Below, piece by piece: positions 44,598 to 53,364 of a DNA stretch of 64,000 nt. The notes under the pieces are model-generated. The model ran no database searches and was not told the origin of the DNA. It was given only the letters and a program-made list of their open reading frames with translations. The stretch's first letter is position 1. Every line of letters starts with the position of its first letter. Both the position numbers and the translations under genes were made by a program. Source of the DNA: Deltaproteobacteria bacterium (lineage in GTDB: Bacteria > Myxococcota_A > UBA9160 > SZUA-336); NCBI GenBank assembly GCA_029261895.1, contig JAJDAK010000083.1, forward strand, positions 20,685-84,684, read 5' to 3'.

Positions 44598-44763
44598 ATT
44601 GGAGGGTCGACTACACCCTGCCCGAGGTGAGCTACTAGCCACTCGATCATTTCAATAGGTTCGCGAACTAAGACGCGACTGACGCGGTAGACTCCACGGA
44701 TGATTCCCGACAAACTCGCACCTGGCCATAAACCTGATCGAGGACTGAGCCAGGACGTCGCGC

Positions 44764-46218
44764 TCAGAATTGAAAGTAGATGAACTGCTGTGCTTCTGGT
44801 GCTACAGCCACGATCGTGAGCAGCACGAGTACTGGTACCAACAAGCTCCTCACGTAGTTCGGCCAGATCCAGTCAACCCCGCGTTCGAGATCCCATTTCG
44901 CAAAAGTATCAAGAGCTAAAAGAGAAGCGATCAAGAACGCGCAAAGCGGAATCTGTCCCTCACTCATGCCCTCCGCCCCAATCCCGCCCGCCCAGGTAAA
45001 GATCTGTCTCAGACTCGTCACGGAGTCTTGAAACGAGAGGCAGCGGAAAGGGATCCAGGTCAGGCAAACAAGAGCGAAGGTGAACAGGCCCTTTAACAGG
45101 ACGACGGGGACGTCCACCAGGTGGAGGGGTCGCGGCTGTTGCGGGACGAATCGCACGATCAGCCGATGCACGATCAGGTAGAGCCCGTGTAAGAATCCCC
45201 AGAGTACAAAGTTCCAACTCGCTCCGTGCCAGAGTCCTCCGAGCAGCATCGTCGTCAACACGTTCGAGTATGTCCGCAGGCTGCCACTGCGATTTCCCCC
45301 GAGGGAGATATAGACATATTCCCTCAGCCACGACGAAAGTGAGATGTGCCAGGTGCGCCAGAAGGTTCTAACGTTGGTCGTAAAGTACGGAAACAGAAAG
45401 TTGACCGAGAGCCGAATGCCAAAGAGCTCGGAAATACCGATGGCGATGTCGCTGTAACCGGAGAAGTCACAGTAGATTTGAAAAGCAAAGAAGACCGTGC
45501 ACATTAAGATCATAGCACCCGAGTAGTCACCTGGAGCCGCAAAGATCGGGTCCACGATCAACGCGAGATTGTCTGCCACGGCTACCTTCTTGAACAGGCC
45601 ATAGGCAATCTGATGCACCGCGTTCAACCGGTCGACGGGCCGTGCGCTCTCCGAAGCACGTCGGATTTCGCCGAGTAGATTGCGTGCGCGCTCGATCGGG
45701 CCCGCAACGAGTTGCGGAAAGTAGGAGACGAAGAGCGCAAAACGGAGGAAGTTCGTCTCGACCTGGATCCGACCGCGATAGAGATCGATCGTGTAGGAGA
45801 GCGTCTGAAATGTGTAGAAGGAGATTCCGACGGGTAAGGCAAAGCTCCAGCTAGAGCCGAGCGGAGGCAGGGCTGGACCGACGCTGCTCAGAGCGGTACG
45901 AACCGATTCGTACGCGAAGCTGCCATACTTAAAAAAACCGAGAATCCCGAGGTTGCCCGCCAGACTAATGCCGAGCAACCAGCGCTTCTTGCGCTGCGTG
46001 GCCCGCCGAAACCCGAGCCCGCAGCAGTAATCCAGCACGGTAGAGGCCACGATGAGGAGTATGTAAAACGGGTTCCACCACATGTAGAAGACGTAGCTGG
46101 AAATGAGCAAGAACAGGATTCGCAGCTTGGCCCGCGCCTTTGGATAGAGCCCGAGTAGCCAGAATATGGGCAGAACGATGAGGATAAAACAGAGAAAATC
46201 GATGCTGTTGAACCACAT
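44764..46218 (-). CDS. MBOAT-family O-acyltransferase (AlgI/DltB-like)
   Basis: 484 residues with about ten hydrophobic helices. The N terminus (NSIDFLCFILIVLPIFWLLG) and FALPVGISFYTFQTLSYTID near residue 115 are typical of AlgI-type proteins. The conserved block WRTWHISLSSWLREYVYISL, then LLGGLWHGASWNFVLWGFLH, carries the catalytic His pair of MBOAT enzymes. AlgI/DltB move acyl groups across the inner membrane onto exported polymers with an SGNH partner. Two SGNH-like proteins lie directly upstream in the same operon, so acylation of an envelope polysaccharide is the likely job. Confidence 0.93.
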   Translation of the reverse strand: MWFNSIDFLCFILIVLPIFWLLGLYPKARAKLRILFLLISSYVFYMWWNPFYILLIVASTVLDYCCGLGFRRATQRKKRWLLGISLAGNLGILGFFKYGSFAYESVRTALSSVGPALPPLGSSWSFALPVGISFYTFQTLSYTIDLYRGRIQVETNFLRFALFVSYFPQLVAGPIERARNLLGEIRRASESARPVDRLNAVHQIAYGLFKKVAVADNLALIVDPIFAAPGDYSGAMILMCTVFFAFQIYCDFSGYSDIAIGISELFGIRLSVNFLFPYFTTNVRTFWRTWHISLSSWLREYVYISLGGNRSGSLRTYSNVLTTMLLGGLWHGASWNFVLWGFLHGLYLIVHRLIVRFVPQQPRPLHLVDVPVVLLKGLFTFALVCLTWIPFRCLSFQDSVTSLRQIFTWAGGIGAEGMSEGQIPLCAFLIASLLALDTFAKWDLERGVDWIWPNYVRSLLVPVLVLLTIVAVAPEAQQFIYFQF

Positions 46219-46268
46219 GAATCGTTTCGCCGTTCATCCATCCGCGGGCACTTCGCAGGCACCACGGC

Positions 46269-47783
46269 TTAGCAGGGCTTGAGAAGGATCTCCCAAGTCA
46301 GATCACTCGTATTTCCCTCTCGGTCAGCAACGATCACCTTAAACTGATAGAGCATGGGCGAATCAAGTGTCGCGGCAGGACGAAAACTGATGCGGGAAGC
46401 GCTGACGATACAGTTCTCGGTCACGTCCTCACCCTGCATAAAAAAGCGGACCGAGCTTGGATCGATGCCAGATCCAACATCGTCGTACTCCGCCCATAGC
46501 GTTGGACGGTTGTCGGGCGGATAGGATCGAATGCCATAGCCGAGCTGACCGAGATGGCTGCGGAGCTTGGGTGGCGTACGGTCCGTTCCGGTCGCGGCGA
46601 CGCTGAACTCAGGCTCTTTGCGCGCTGCCGCTGCTACGGGATCGTCCGAGATCCTCTGCGTTGGTTTTGGGGCCGGCGTGAAGGAGATCATCCGCACGTC
46701 GAGCGTCGCAAGCTCTGCTTCGACCCGTGCGGTCAGCCGCCGGCTTCCCGCTTCGTTGACGTGGTCGAAATCGGCGAAATCCTCGAGGGGAAAGTTGTGA
46801 TGCCCTGCCTGATGAGCGTCGATGAGGCTGAAGTTTCCGTGCTGCACCTCGAGCTGACGAAGCGTCGCGATGACAGCAGCGTAGTCATCATTCGGTGTAC
46901 CGTCCGCGTCCGCCGCGGGATGGCTCTCCAGGCTCGGGTGCATCGGCGGAATAAACCCGAAGAGCGCGATACCATGAGCCCCTAGCGTGTCGATCAAGTC
47001 GCGAAATCGTCGCAGCCGTTCCTCATCCAGCTCGAACCGACTGCTTTCCAAGGCGCGCAGCATCCGCTCCACCTCGAGCGGATCGGAAACGTCCCGCGTC
47101 TGTACGGGCGGAAAGGTCATGAAACCCCAGGGATTGATCGCGATGGCCGGCTCTTCCTGAAAGTGGCGGCGGCTCGCCGCATGCTCGATCAGGTCCAGGA
47201 GCTTCGCCTTGAGCAGCGACCGGTATGCGTAGGTCATGGAGATCGCACCCAACGCACGATCAAAGCCAAGCTCGACAAGCGCTCGAACACCGACGGTCGG
47301 GCCATTGGCGCTCCCGCGTCGGCGATGCATCTGATAGCCGCCGCTCGAGAGAAAGGTCTGATGCACAGGATCCATCCAATAGCGATTGAAGATACGCGGA
47401 GACAGACCCCAGGCGACGGTCTTTAAGTTGGGCCGATCCAGTAGGTAGCTGCGAACGAGGCGATCGGTAAACTCGATGCCGCTGCTCGCGGGAGCAAGGT
47501 TGTATACGCTGACTCGCGAACTTCCCTGCTGAGAAGCGAACCTTGAAGGATCGATGCCGTGGCGCGTCCTCGAGTCTCCCAAGAAGACGACTTCGACTTG
47601 GTCCTGGATACCCAGGAACCGATCAATTTTCTCCGTAAAGTACCGGCTGTGGTACCGCACGCGGTCTGGAAATGGACGATACTGTTCTGGGATCCAGAGG
47701 AGTGCTAGGCGGTCGAGCAGCAAAAAGCCGAGGACCCCTACCAGAATATAGGCGCCACGGTGAGATCTTCGCGTGGTCGACAA
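46269..47783 (-). CDS. Membrane-anchored SGNH-hydrolase-like protein (AlgJ/AlgX type), copy 1
   Basis: 504 residues with a TTG start at 47783 and AAAGGAA nine bases upstream; it begins 13 bases after the copy 2 stop. An N-terminal anchor helix (YILVGVLGFLLLDRLALLW) is followed by the SGNH domain: VVFLGDSRTRHGIDPSRF, where GDSR carries the nucleophile Ser, and DFADFDHVNEAGSRRL with the Asp-His pair. A C-terminal ~130-residue beta domain (TPPKLRSHLGQLGYGIRSYP) looks like an Ig-type polymer-binding module absent from copy 2. It is probably periplasmic and accepts the acyl group from the MBOAT protein 50 bases downstream. Confidence 0.85.
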   Translation of the reverse strand: MSTTRRSHRGAYILVGVLGFLLLDRLALLWIPEQYRPFPDRVRYHSRYFTEKIDRFLGIQDQVEVVFLGDSRTRHGIDPSRFASQQGSSRVSVYNLAPASSGIEFTDRLVRSYLLDRPNLKTVAWGLSPRIFNRYWMDPVHQTFLSSGGYQMHRRRGSANGPTVGVRALVELGFDRALGAISMTYAYRSLLKAKLLDLIEHAASRRHFQEEPAIAINPWGFMTFPPVQTRDVSDPLEVERMLRALESSRFELDEERLRRFRDLIDTLGAHGIALFGFIPPMHPSLESHPAADADGTPNDDYAAVIATLRQLEVQHGNFSLIDAHQAGHHNFPLEDFADFDHVNEAGSRRLTARVEAELATLDVRMISFTPAPKPTQRISDDPVAAAARKEPEFSVAATGTDRTPPKLRSHLGQLGYGIRSYPPDNRPTLWAEYDDVGSGIDPSSVRFFMQGEDVTENCIVSASRISFRPAATLDSPMLYQFKVIVADREGNTSDLTWEILLKPC

Positions 47784-47796
47784 GCGCTCGGTTCCT

Positions 47797-48843
47797 TTAC
47801 GATCCGTCGGCTTGCCGTAGCGCGTCGTCCAGAAATCTGGTGAGCTTCTTAGCGCCCTCGCCGTTCAGATGGTCGAAATTGAAAAAGTGTTCATCCTCGA
47901 ATGGATTCCGACCGTCCCTGTGGACATCGACAAAGAAGAATCCCGTCTGCTCTCGATCCATGGACTCCATCCGCCTGACGAGCTCCCAATAACCGGAATC
48001 CGAAGTACCGTCGTCGTCCGCGACGGGCAGGTCGGCCACGTATCGATGCATCGGAGGAATGAAGGCGAGAACTCTCACACCTCTGCCAGTGAGAAGCTCT
48101 ACAATCGATAGGAACCGCTCCCACTTCTCGGGTCCGATCGCAAAGGCCTTGCGCGGGCGTGTGGCGAGCTCGATCTGCTGCTCGACGACGTTCGGGTCGG
48201 TGAAGTTGTTGTACCAGACCCACTTCTCGGGCGGAGGCGTCTGATCTCCGATCCAGCCCCAAGCCGTTACCGAAGCAGAGTCGAGATCACTTACACGGAT
48301 GGGTGTCGCAGGTATCGGCTCCCAGACGAGCGCGTCGAACTTTCGGTCATAGTAATAGCCGGGAGATTCCACAATCTGGTCAGCTCGACCGTCATGAAAG
48401 GCTTCATTGAAGATTCGCGGAGAGATTCCGTAGACAACCCAGCGGAGCCGCGGCAGATGGACTAGGTATTCCTCGGTCAGCAGCGCGTTTAGCCTCAGGC
48501 CGCACGAACCCGTGGCGAGGTTGAAGGACTTGGGAATCTCGACGTTTCCGTTCTGGAGAAGCGCCGAGGGATCAACACCGGCATCCGTCCGTGAGTCGCC
48601 GAGCACGACGACTTCGATCTGCTCTCGTAGCAGCCGGAAATAGCGCATCTTGTCGCTCAGTGTGTGTACGTATTCCTCGGCTTCAGCCGGTCGATGTCCA
48701 TCTTGGCCGGGGCGCAGGTCTTCGAGGCGGAGCGGAGCGCTCGCAACGTCCGGCGTGCCTTGTCCTAAAGCGCGAACGATCAACAAGCTCGTGCCCACCA
48801 GAATGATCAGACTCAGAAGCGAAGTGATTGTTCTTCGGCCCAT
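47797..48843 (-). CDS. Membrane-anchored SGNH-hydrolase-like protein (AlgJ/AlgX type), copy 2
   Basis: 348 residues. The N-terminal anchor is SLLSLIILVGTSLLIVRALG. QIEVVVLGDSRTDAGVDPSA holds the Ser motif and FFNFDHLNGEGAKKLTRFL the Asp-His pair; RWVVYGISPRIFNEAFHDG matches the same segment of copy 1 (WGLSPRIFNRYWMD). The two genes are thus tandem paralogues, this one lacking the C-terminal Ig-like module. It is 16 bases downstream of the PhyH-like gene and 13 bases upstream of copy 1, so the three are translationally linked. Confidence 0.85.
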   Translation of the reverse strand: MGRRTITSLLSLIILVGTSLLIVRALGQGTPDVASAPLRLEDLRPGQDGHRPAEAEEYVHTLSDKMRYFRLLREQIEVVVLGDSRTDAGVDPSALLQNGNVEIPKSFNLATGSCGLRLNALLTEEYLVHLPRLRWVVYGISPRIFNEAFHDGRADQIVESPGYYYDRKFDALVWEPIPATPIRVSDLDSASVTAWGWIGDQTPPPEKWVWYNNFTDPNVVEQQIELATRPRKAFAIGPEKWERFLSIVELLTGRGVRVLAFIPPMHRYVADLPVADDDGTSDSGYWELVRRMESMDREQTGFFFVDVHRDGRNPFEDEHFFNFDHLNGEGAKKLTRFLDDALRQADGS

Positions 48844-48859
48844 CGCGTAGAGAATCGCG

Positions 48860-49777
48860 TCACTCGCCAGTCAAAACGAGGCGTTGCAACGAGCTCAATG
48901 AGGGGTCCGCCAGCTGCCGAAAAACAGCACCCCGTCGAAAGTCGGGCGGGAGTACAAAGCTTGTGGGTGATAGATACTGCATCACGGCCATGATCCTCGG
49001 CTCCGCACCCTCGGTGACGCGGCTGCCGAAATGAAAACAGCGGCTGCTGTCAAAGAATAAAACGGTTCCCGGCGGGCCGGTCATGGGCTGAAGGTTTTGG
49101 AGCCCGATCGCTTCTTCTGCCTTCGGGTCCGGAATACGCATGGCGTATCGATATCTCACGCGGCGGCGGAGTTCGCGGGACTGCGCCGCATCCAACACCG
49201 TGAGCGGGCCGTTCTGCTTGCCGACCTCAGAGCACAGAACGAAGACTTTTATCTGGGACAGGTCGTCCGAGTCGCAGTGCAGGAGCTGGCTACTTCTCAG
49301 CTTCTTCTGCACGACGTACTGCGAGTAGAAGACGGAGATGTGTGTCAGGATTGGAACCAAACCAAGGTAAGCGGATACGGAAGCCAAAAGATCCGGACGC
49401 AGGGCCAGCCGAAGAATCGGCGATTCCAAAGTAAGAGAACTCGGATCCAAGCGATTTACCAAAAAGGTTTTCTTGGAGCGGCGCCCGGATGGATCCTGCG
49501 GGTGAAGCGCAACTTGCTCCAGCGCCGCTTCCACAACCTGGGATGCCTCCTCGAACCGATCCGGCGGCACGACCAGATATCCCCGGTCCCGCGGAATCCG
49601 AACCGCCGCATCGCCTGCAATCTGCGCGGCCGCTCTTCGGTGGCGGCGCACGGTCTCGCGGTTTGCCAAGCCTCTCAGAGTCTTATAAAAACGACGCTGA
49701 AGCCCCGTTCCCCGACGGCAGTAGCGGGCAATGGACCTCTCCCAATCCTCGGCGGCCGTTCGTACTTGAACTTCCAT
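48860..49777 (-). CDS. PhyH-like Fe(II)/2-oxoglutarate dioxygenase
   Basis: 305 residues from the ATG at 49777, chosen for GGGGGA upstream. The N-terminal ~60 residues are helical and basic. The double-stranded beta helix follows: RGYLVVPPDRFEEASQVVE at the front, LLHCDSDDLSQIKVFVLCSE with the HxD iron motif, NGPLTVLDAAQSRELRRRV, and GPPGTVLFFDSSRCFHFGSR with the distal His and an Arg for 2-oxoglutarate. All iron ligands are present. It is the first gene of the SGNH-SGNH-MBOAT operon and may hydroxylate a lipid or sugar of the same polymer, which is inference. Confidence 0.8.
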   Translation of the reverse strand: MEVQVRTAAEDWERSIARYCRRGTGLQRRFYKTLRGLANRETVRRHRRAAAQIAGDAAVRIPRDRGYLVVPPDRFEEASQVVEAALEQVALHPQDPSGRRSKKTFLVNRLDPSSLTLESPILRLALRPDLLASVSAYLGLVPILTHISVFYSQYVVQKKLRSSQLLHCDSDDLSQIKVFVLCSEVGKQNGPLTVLDAAQSRELRRRVRYRYAMRIPDPKAEEAIGLQNLQPMTGPPGTVLFFDSSRCFHFGSRVTEGAEPRIMAVMQYLSPTSFVLPPDFRRGAVFRQLADPSLSSLQRLVLTGE

Positions 49778-50099
49778 GAATTCGTTCCCCCGTACAGCGG
49801 AGCGGGATCCCTCACCGACTCTCCACCACCACACGCGGTCATTATCGTCCGGGCCTAGGCGAAGTCAAGACGAGGACTGTGGGTTAGCTCTGCACATCCC
49901 TCTCGGAAAACACCGCCAGCGGGATCAACTGGAGAATTTAATTTCAACGCCTTACTATCCCCAAACAAGTTCTAACTTGGGGATCGGAAACACTCGAGAT
50001 GGTGCAGAAGACGTCCCCCGGTTGGACAAAAAATTCGCTCGGAAGCCAAAAACACGACGGCGGCGGCAAGGCCGACTCGTCAGGCACGTAGGGGACCTC
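49778..50099. other. Intergenic stretch between divergent genes
   Basis: This 322-base gap separates the PhyH-like and methyltransferase genes. The methyltransferase frame is open through it from 49776, but the extra residues are basic and unstructured and the good ribosome site is at the ATG at 50100. No repeat or clear promoter is seen. Confidence 0.5.
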
Positions 50100-51017
50100 A
50101 TGCCAGCCGAAGCACCTACAGTTTCTGTTACACGCGACGAACTCGTCGCGGCCTTCGACCCCTTCGTGAAGGAGCGGTTCTCCGATCGCGACTCTGGCTG
50201 GATCGAACGCTTGCAAGCACTCGAGTCTAAGTGGCAGGAGAAACGGAAGAAGCGCGAAGGGTTGCCTCCGAAGCGAAAGAACACCGCGCCGCCGGAGGCT
50301 CCGCAAGATCCCGCCGAAAGGCGCCGCTGGGTGCTCGACTGGTTTGATGATCGACTTCGAGCCGAGGGAGGAAACGTACTCTGCCAGTGGGATTCGGACG
50401 GTTTCCTCGCCAAGGGCATGGGAACTTCACGCGTCCACCTGCTCTTGCTCGCCCGCATCATCGATAGCATACGGCCGGCGAGCATCCTCGAGGTCGGCTG
50501 CGGCAGCGGCACCAATCTTTTTGTGCTCTCCGCGCTATTTTCCCAGGCGCGATACGCCGGCTTGGAGCTCAACTCTGACGGGGTCGCGCGCGCCAAGACG
50601 GTGCAAGAGATGGACGAACTTCCACAGTCGATCCGTACGTTCTCACCTGTACCGCTCGAGGCTGGCGATCCGCACCAGCGGATCGACTTTCGCCAGGGCA
50701 ACGCCAAGGATCTCCCTTTCGCAGATCGGAGTTTCGACGTTGTGGTGACCCGCCTGGCCCTGGAGCAGATGCATGACGTTCAGGACGAAGCGCTCTCGGA
50801 GGCGAGCCGCGTTTCCAATAGGTACGTGGTGATGATCGAGCCGTTCCAGGACTGGAACCTCGACGGCGTCCGGCGCGACTACGTCGTGGCGAAGGCTTAT
50901 TTCGATGCCAAAGTCAGCGAGCTACCCGCGTACGGCCTTGAGCCCGTCACCGTGTACGACGACATGCCTCACAAAGTCGCGCTACGCCCCGGTCTGGTGG
51001 TCGCTCGAAAGCGCTGA
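50100..51017 (+). CDS. Class I SAM-dependent methyltransferase
   Basis: 305 residues from the ATG at 50100 (AGGGGA upstream). The N-terminal ~100 residues are helical and charged. The Rossmann-type methyltransferase domain starts at SILEVGCGSGTNLFVLSALF (SAM motif I), with YAGLELNSDGVARAK as motif II, QGNAKDLPFADRSFDVVVTR as motifs III-IV and ASRVSNRYVVMIEPFQDWN after. It is most like methyltransferase type 11 proteins. The neighbouring glycan genes suggest a sugar or lipid acceptor, but nothing in the sequence fixes it. Confidence 0.87.
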   Translation: MPAEAPTVSVTRDELVAAFDPFVKERFSDRDSGWIERLQALESKWQEKRKKREGLPPKRKNTAPPEAPQDPAERRRWVLDWFDDRLRAEGGNVLCQWDSDGFLAKGMGTSRVHLLLLARIIDSIRPASILEVGCGSGTNLFVLSALFSQARYAGLELNSDGVARAKTVQEMDELPQSIRTFSPVPLEAGDPHQRIDFRQGNAKDLPFADRSFDVVVTRLALEQMHDVQDEALSEASRVSNRYVVMIEPFQDWNLDGVRRDYVVAKAYFDAKVSELPAYGLEPVTVYDDMPHKVALRPGLVVARKR

Positions 51018-51054
51018 TTGTTCGCAAGCTGGATCGCTAGTCCTAGCCACCGGC

Positions 51055-51200
51055 GAACCAGAATTAGACTCGCGAGCAAGCTTTGCTTGCGATGCGCTCG
51101 CGGCGCTTCGCGCAGCTGCGAACCGGCGACAAAGACGTTGGCGGTGTGTTTTCAACCCGCGGAATTGCTCAGTATCCCGGAAAACCGTCGTCTATAGACG
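51055..51200 (-). repeat. tRNA-like dispersed repeat, copy C (long form)
   Basis: This copy carries GCGAACCGGCGACAAAGACG TTGGC, preceded by a GC-rich hairpin region (CGAGCAAGC-TTT-GCTTGCG) and followed by ATCCCGGAAAACCGTCGTCT. The 3' flank matches the 53.07-kb copy, so the repeat is at least 145 bases long in its full form. It lies between two methyltransferase genes. Confidence 0.65.
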
Positions 51201-51205
51201 CCTAC

Positions 51206-51246
51206 AGCGCCCCCTACGAATCAGAAGGTTCGTGGGGGGGGGGGGG
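51206..51246 (+). repeat. 35-bp repeat with hairpin and 12-G run
   Basis: CAGCGCC..TACGAATC..AAGGTTCGTGG here matches 59027-59060 with about five differences in 35 bases. The core ACGAA...TTCGT can pair as a stem. It looks like a tRNA-Arg anticodon arm (loop CTACGAA) running into a T arm. A run of 12 G occupies 51235-51246. Confidence 0.55.
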
Positions 51247-51415
51247 TCAGGACCCAACTGATGGGAAGCCTATATTGGATTCGCGGAGAGCAGCCGTGTA
51301 AGATCGGCAGTCTAGAGGACGACTCGAGCTTCGGCCCTCGCCTTTTGGCCGCCGAATTGTCGATCGACCAGACACCCGACCCAGCCATGGAGCGGTGAGA
51401 AAGGACCCACTTGTA

Positions 51416-52192
51416 ATGAGACATCGAATCCAATTCCCGCCGGCGGACGTTCGCGAGCTTTGCCAAGACGAAGTCTACTTTTATCTAAACGACGGGAAAT
51501 CCAAGGAGAAGATCCGCCTCCACGATTACGATCGAATCTATTCGATCCCGGGTCTCTACGAGCAGGTGGTTTACGAACGCTTAAAGTGCCAATCGCCCAA
51601 GACGGTCGCAGACGTTCTGCGTTACTCGGTCGACCAGTCCCAGCAGCGCATCAGCGAGCTGCGTGTGCTCGACCTCGGAGCGGGTAACGGAATGGCCGGA
51701 GAGGAACTAAAGAAGCTTGGCGTTTCGCGACTGGTCGGCGTCGACATTATCCCCGAAGCGCGGGCGGCCGCGGACCGCGATCGCGCTGGAACCTACGACG
51801 CCTACTACGTCATGGATTTCTCCAACCTCAGTTACGACGAACGGGATGAGTTGAAATCATGGTCGCTTGATTGTCTGATCTCCGTTGCGGCGCTTGGATT
51901 CGGCGATATTCCGGCACAGGCATTCCTGCAAGCGTTCAATATGCTGAGCAAGGAAGGCTGGGTCGCGTTCAACGTCAAGGAGACGTTCCTGGATCGGAGT
52001 GACGATTCCGGCTTTTCCCAGCTCATTCGCGAGCTCATCTTCTCTGAGTACTTGGACGTCTACCAACTGCAACGCTACCGACACCGCTACTCGATCGAAG
52101 GCGAACCGCTCTACTACTTCGCGCTCGGCGGCAAAAAACTCGGCGACGTCCCCGATTCGCTCGTGGAGTCCCTCGACCTCTCGATCGAATAA
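51416..52192 (+). CDS. SAM-dependent methyltransferase
   Basis: 258 residues from the ATG at 51416; AAAGGA lies about ten bases upstream, and a GTG at 51395 is the alternative. SAM motif I is LRVLDLGAGNGMAGEELKKL, then LVGVDIIPEARAAADRDRAG, then CLISVAALGFGDIPAQAFLQ and LSKEGWVAFNVKETFLDRSD. The C-terminal ~60 residues (YRHRYSIEGEPLYYFALGGK) complete the sheet. It is not closely similar to the methyltransferase 400 bases upstream. The substrate is unknown; the glycan neighbourhood is the only hint. Confidence 0.85.
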   Translation: MRHRIQFPPADVRELCQDEVYFYLNDGKSKEKIRLHDYDRIYSIPGLYEQVVYERLKCQSPKTVADVLRYSVDQSQQRISELRVLDLGAGNGMAGEELKKLGVSRLVGVDIIPEARAAADRDRAGTYDAYYVMDFSNLSYDERDELKSWSLDCLISVAALGFGDIPAQAFLQAFNMLSKEGWVAFNVKETFLDRSDDSGFSQLIRELIFSEYLDVYQLQRYRHRYSIEGEPLYYFALGGKKLGDVPDSLVESLDLSIE

Positions 52193-52205
52193 GAAGTAGA
52201 GCCTT

Positions 52206-52219
52206 CGCCGGTTCGCGGC
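52206..52219 (+). repeat. Short T-arm-like repeat fragment, opposite orientation
   Basis: CGCCGGTTCGCGGC is identical to the T-arm part of the tRNA-like repeats, but lies on the plus strand. It follows the methyltransferase stop by 13 bases. Confidence 0.35.
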
Positions 52220-52265
52220 CGTCTTTGATTTGGGCGTCATTCACGCTGTGAGCTAAGCTGGTCCG

Positions 52266-52487
52266 ATGGTCAGTGCAGCAGACTTAGAGCATTTTCAGCG
52301 CATCGCCAAAGGCGAGCAGGACGCGGCCGTCAAAGCCATCGAAGCGGCTGCAACGCGCCCGCCTGGTGAGAACATCGTGCTGGGCCTCGAGCTTGCCGAG
52401 CTCGCAGGTGAGTTCGGCTCAAGTTTGGAGCGACTCGAAGAAGTCTCACCGGCCAGTCTGTGGCGCGCGAGGAACTCGTCAAATTGA
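52266..52487 (+). CDS. Small helical partner of the downstream nucleotidyltransferase
   Basis: 73 residues, all helical (LEHFQRIAKGEQDAAVKAIE, then NIVLGLELAELAGEFGSSLE). It ends 28 bases inside the start of a nucleotidyltransferase gene, a coupling typical of small antitoxin-like or regulatory partners. No DNA-binding motif is seen. The pairing, not the sequence, supports the call. Confidence 0.6.
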   Translation: MVSAADLEHFQRIAKGEQDAAVKAIEAAATRPPGENIVLGLELAELAGEFGSSLERLEEVSPASLWRARNSSN

Positions 52488-53059
52488 GTACACCGAGACT
52501 TGACCTCCGCGGTACGTTTCTAACATTACTCGAGGCACTAGCGGAAAGCCGCATTCCCTATGCATTCATCGGGGCTATCGCTGTACTCGCCTGGGGCCGA
52601 GTGCGAGCAACCACCGACATTGATTTGGTCGTTCTCTCCGAAGAAGGCTGGCCGCGCTTATTAAACGCGCTAGAGCGACGGGGTTTCGAAGTTACGCAAC
52701 GCATTGGCCCGGCCGAATCTACAGATGAAATCGCAGATATTGTGATGTTCTCTCGGCCAGGATCTTCCGCCGTTCGGATCGACATCTTTGTCGCTAAAAC
52801 CGAGTTCGAGCGTGTTGTCATCGATACTGCGCGCGAAACGAATGTGATGGATGTAAACGTGCGACTTGCGCAACCCGAAGCATCGATCATCTACAAGCTT
52901 CTGGCCAATCGACGCAAAGATATTGACGACATAGAGGGCATCTTTGAAGCCCGTCGGATTGCGCACGACGCTCTGGACTGGGACTTCCTCGACCACTGGG
53001 CCAAAGAATGGTCTATCACCGATCGTCTTCAGCCCTATCGGGAGCACTACAATCCATAG
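52460..53059 (+). CDS. AbiEii/DUF6036-like nucleotidyltransferase
   Basis: 199 residues with a GTG start at 52460 (a TTG at 52484 would overlap the upstream stop by four bases). FIGAIAVLAWGRVRATTDID is the G-x-A-x4-G-R-x-T-x-D-x-D signature with two metal-binding Asp, and SAVRIDIFVAKTEFERVVID supplies the third Asp. SIIYKLLANRRKDIDDIEGI is the helical end block typical of AbiEii/DUF6036-type proteins. Family members include toxins of type IV toxin-antitoxin pairs and tRNA or protein nucleotidyltransferases. The overlapping 73-residue partner fits a two-gene module. A tRNA-like repeat follows ten bases after the stop. Confidence 0.8.
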   Translation: MAREELVKLSTPRLDLRGTFLTLLEALAESRIPYAFIGAIAVLAWGRVRATTDIDLVVLSEEGWPRLLNALERRGFEVTQRIGPAESTDEIADIVMFSRPGSSAVRIDIFVAKTEFERVVIDTARETNVMDVNVRLAQPEASIIYKLLANRRKDIDDIEGIFEARRIAHDALDWDFLDHWAKEWSITDRLQPYREHYNP

Positions 53060-53069
53060 CCGCTAAGAA

Positions 53070-53225
53070 TGGAGCCATCGAACGGACTCGCGGCCAAGCG
53101 TCGCTTGGCTAGCGCATCACGTGCATTGCAAGCGATGCAGGCTCGCGAATCGGCGACAAAGACGTTGGCAATGTGTATCGACGCTTTGATCTTGCTCAGG
53201 AATCCCGGAAAACCTTCGTCTATCG
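53070..53225 (-). repeat. tRNA-like dispersed repeat, copy D (full length)
   Basis: It begins TGGAGCCATCGAACGGACTC, passes a hairpin (GCCAAGCGTCGCTTGGC), then GCGAATCGGCGACAAAGACG TTGGCAATGTG and ends near CCCGGAAAACCTTCGTC. On the minus strand it reads as anticodon-arm-like TTGCCAA, variable loop, T arm up to GGATTCG, an insert, then GAGTCCGTTCGATGGCTCCA. Confidence 0.65.
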
Positions 53226-53364
53226 TCCGCACTTCAAGACGGGCCAACGGGGCAGGCTCATGAAAAATCGTGTACTCAAGGACAACGGCTCTTGACCTCC
53301 CGTGATACGGTCAGCACGGCAGACCGAGTACGAAACGCACGCATCTGCATGAAAGAGAGTCTTC

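Noticed and set aside
49776..50099. N-terminal extension of the methyltransferase
   Set aside because: Basic, low-complexity residues with no fold; the good ribosome site is at the ATG at 50100.
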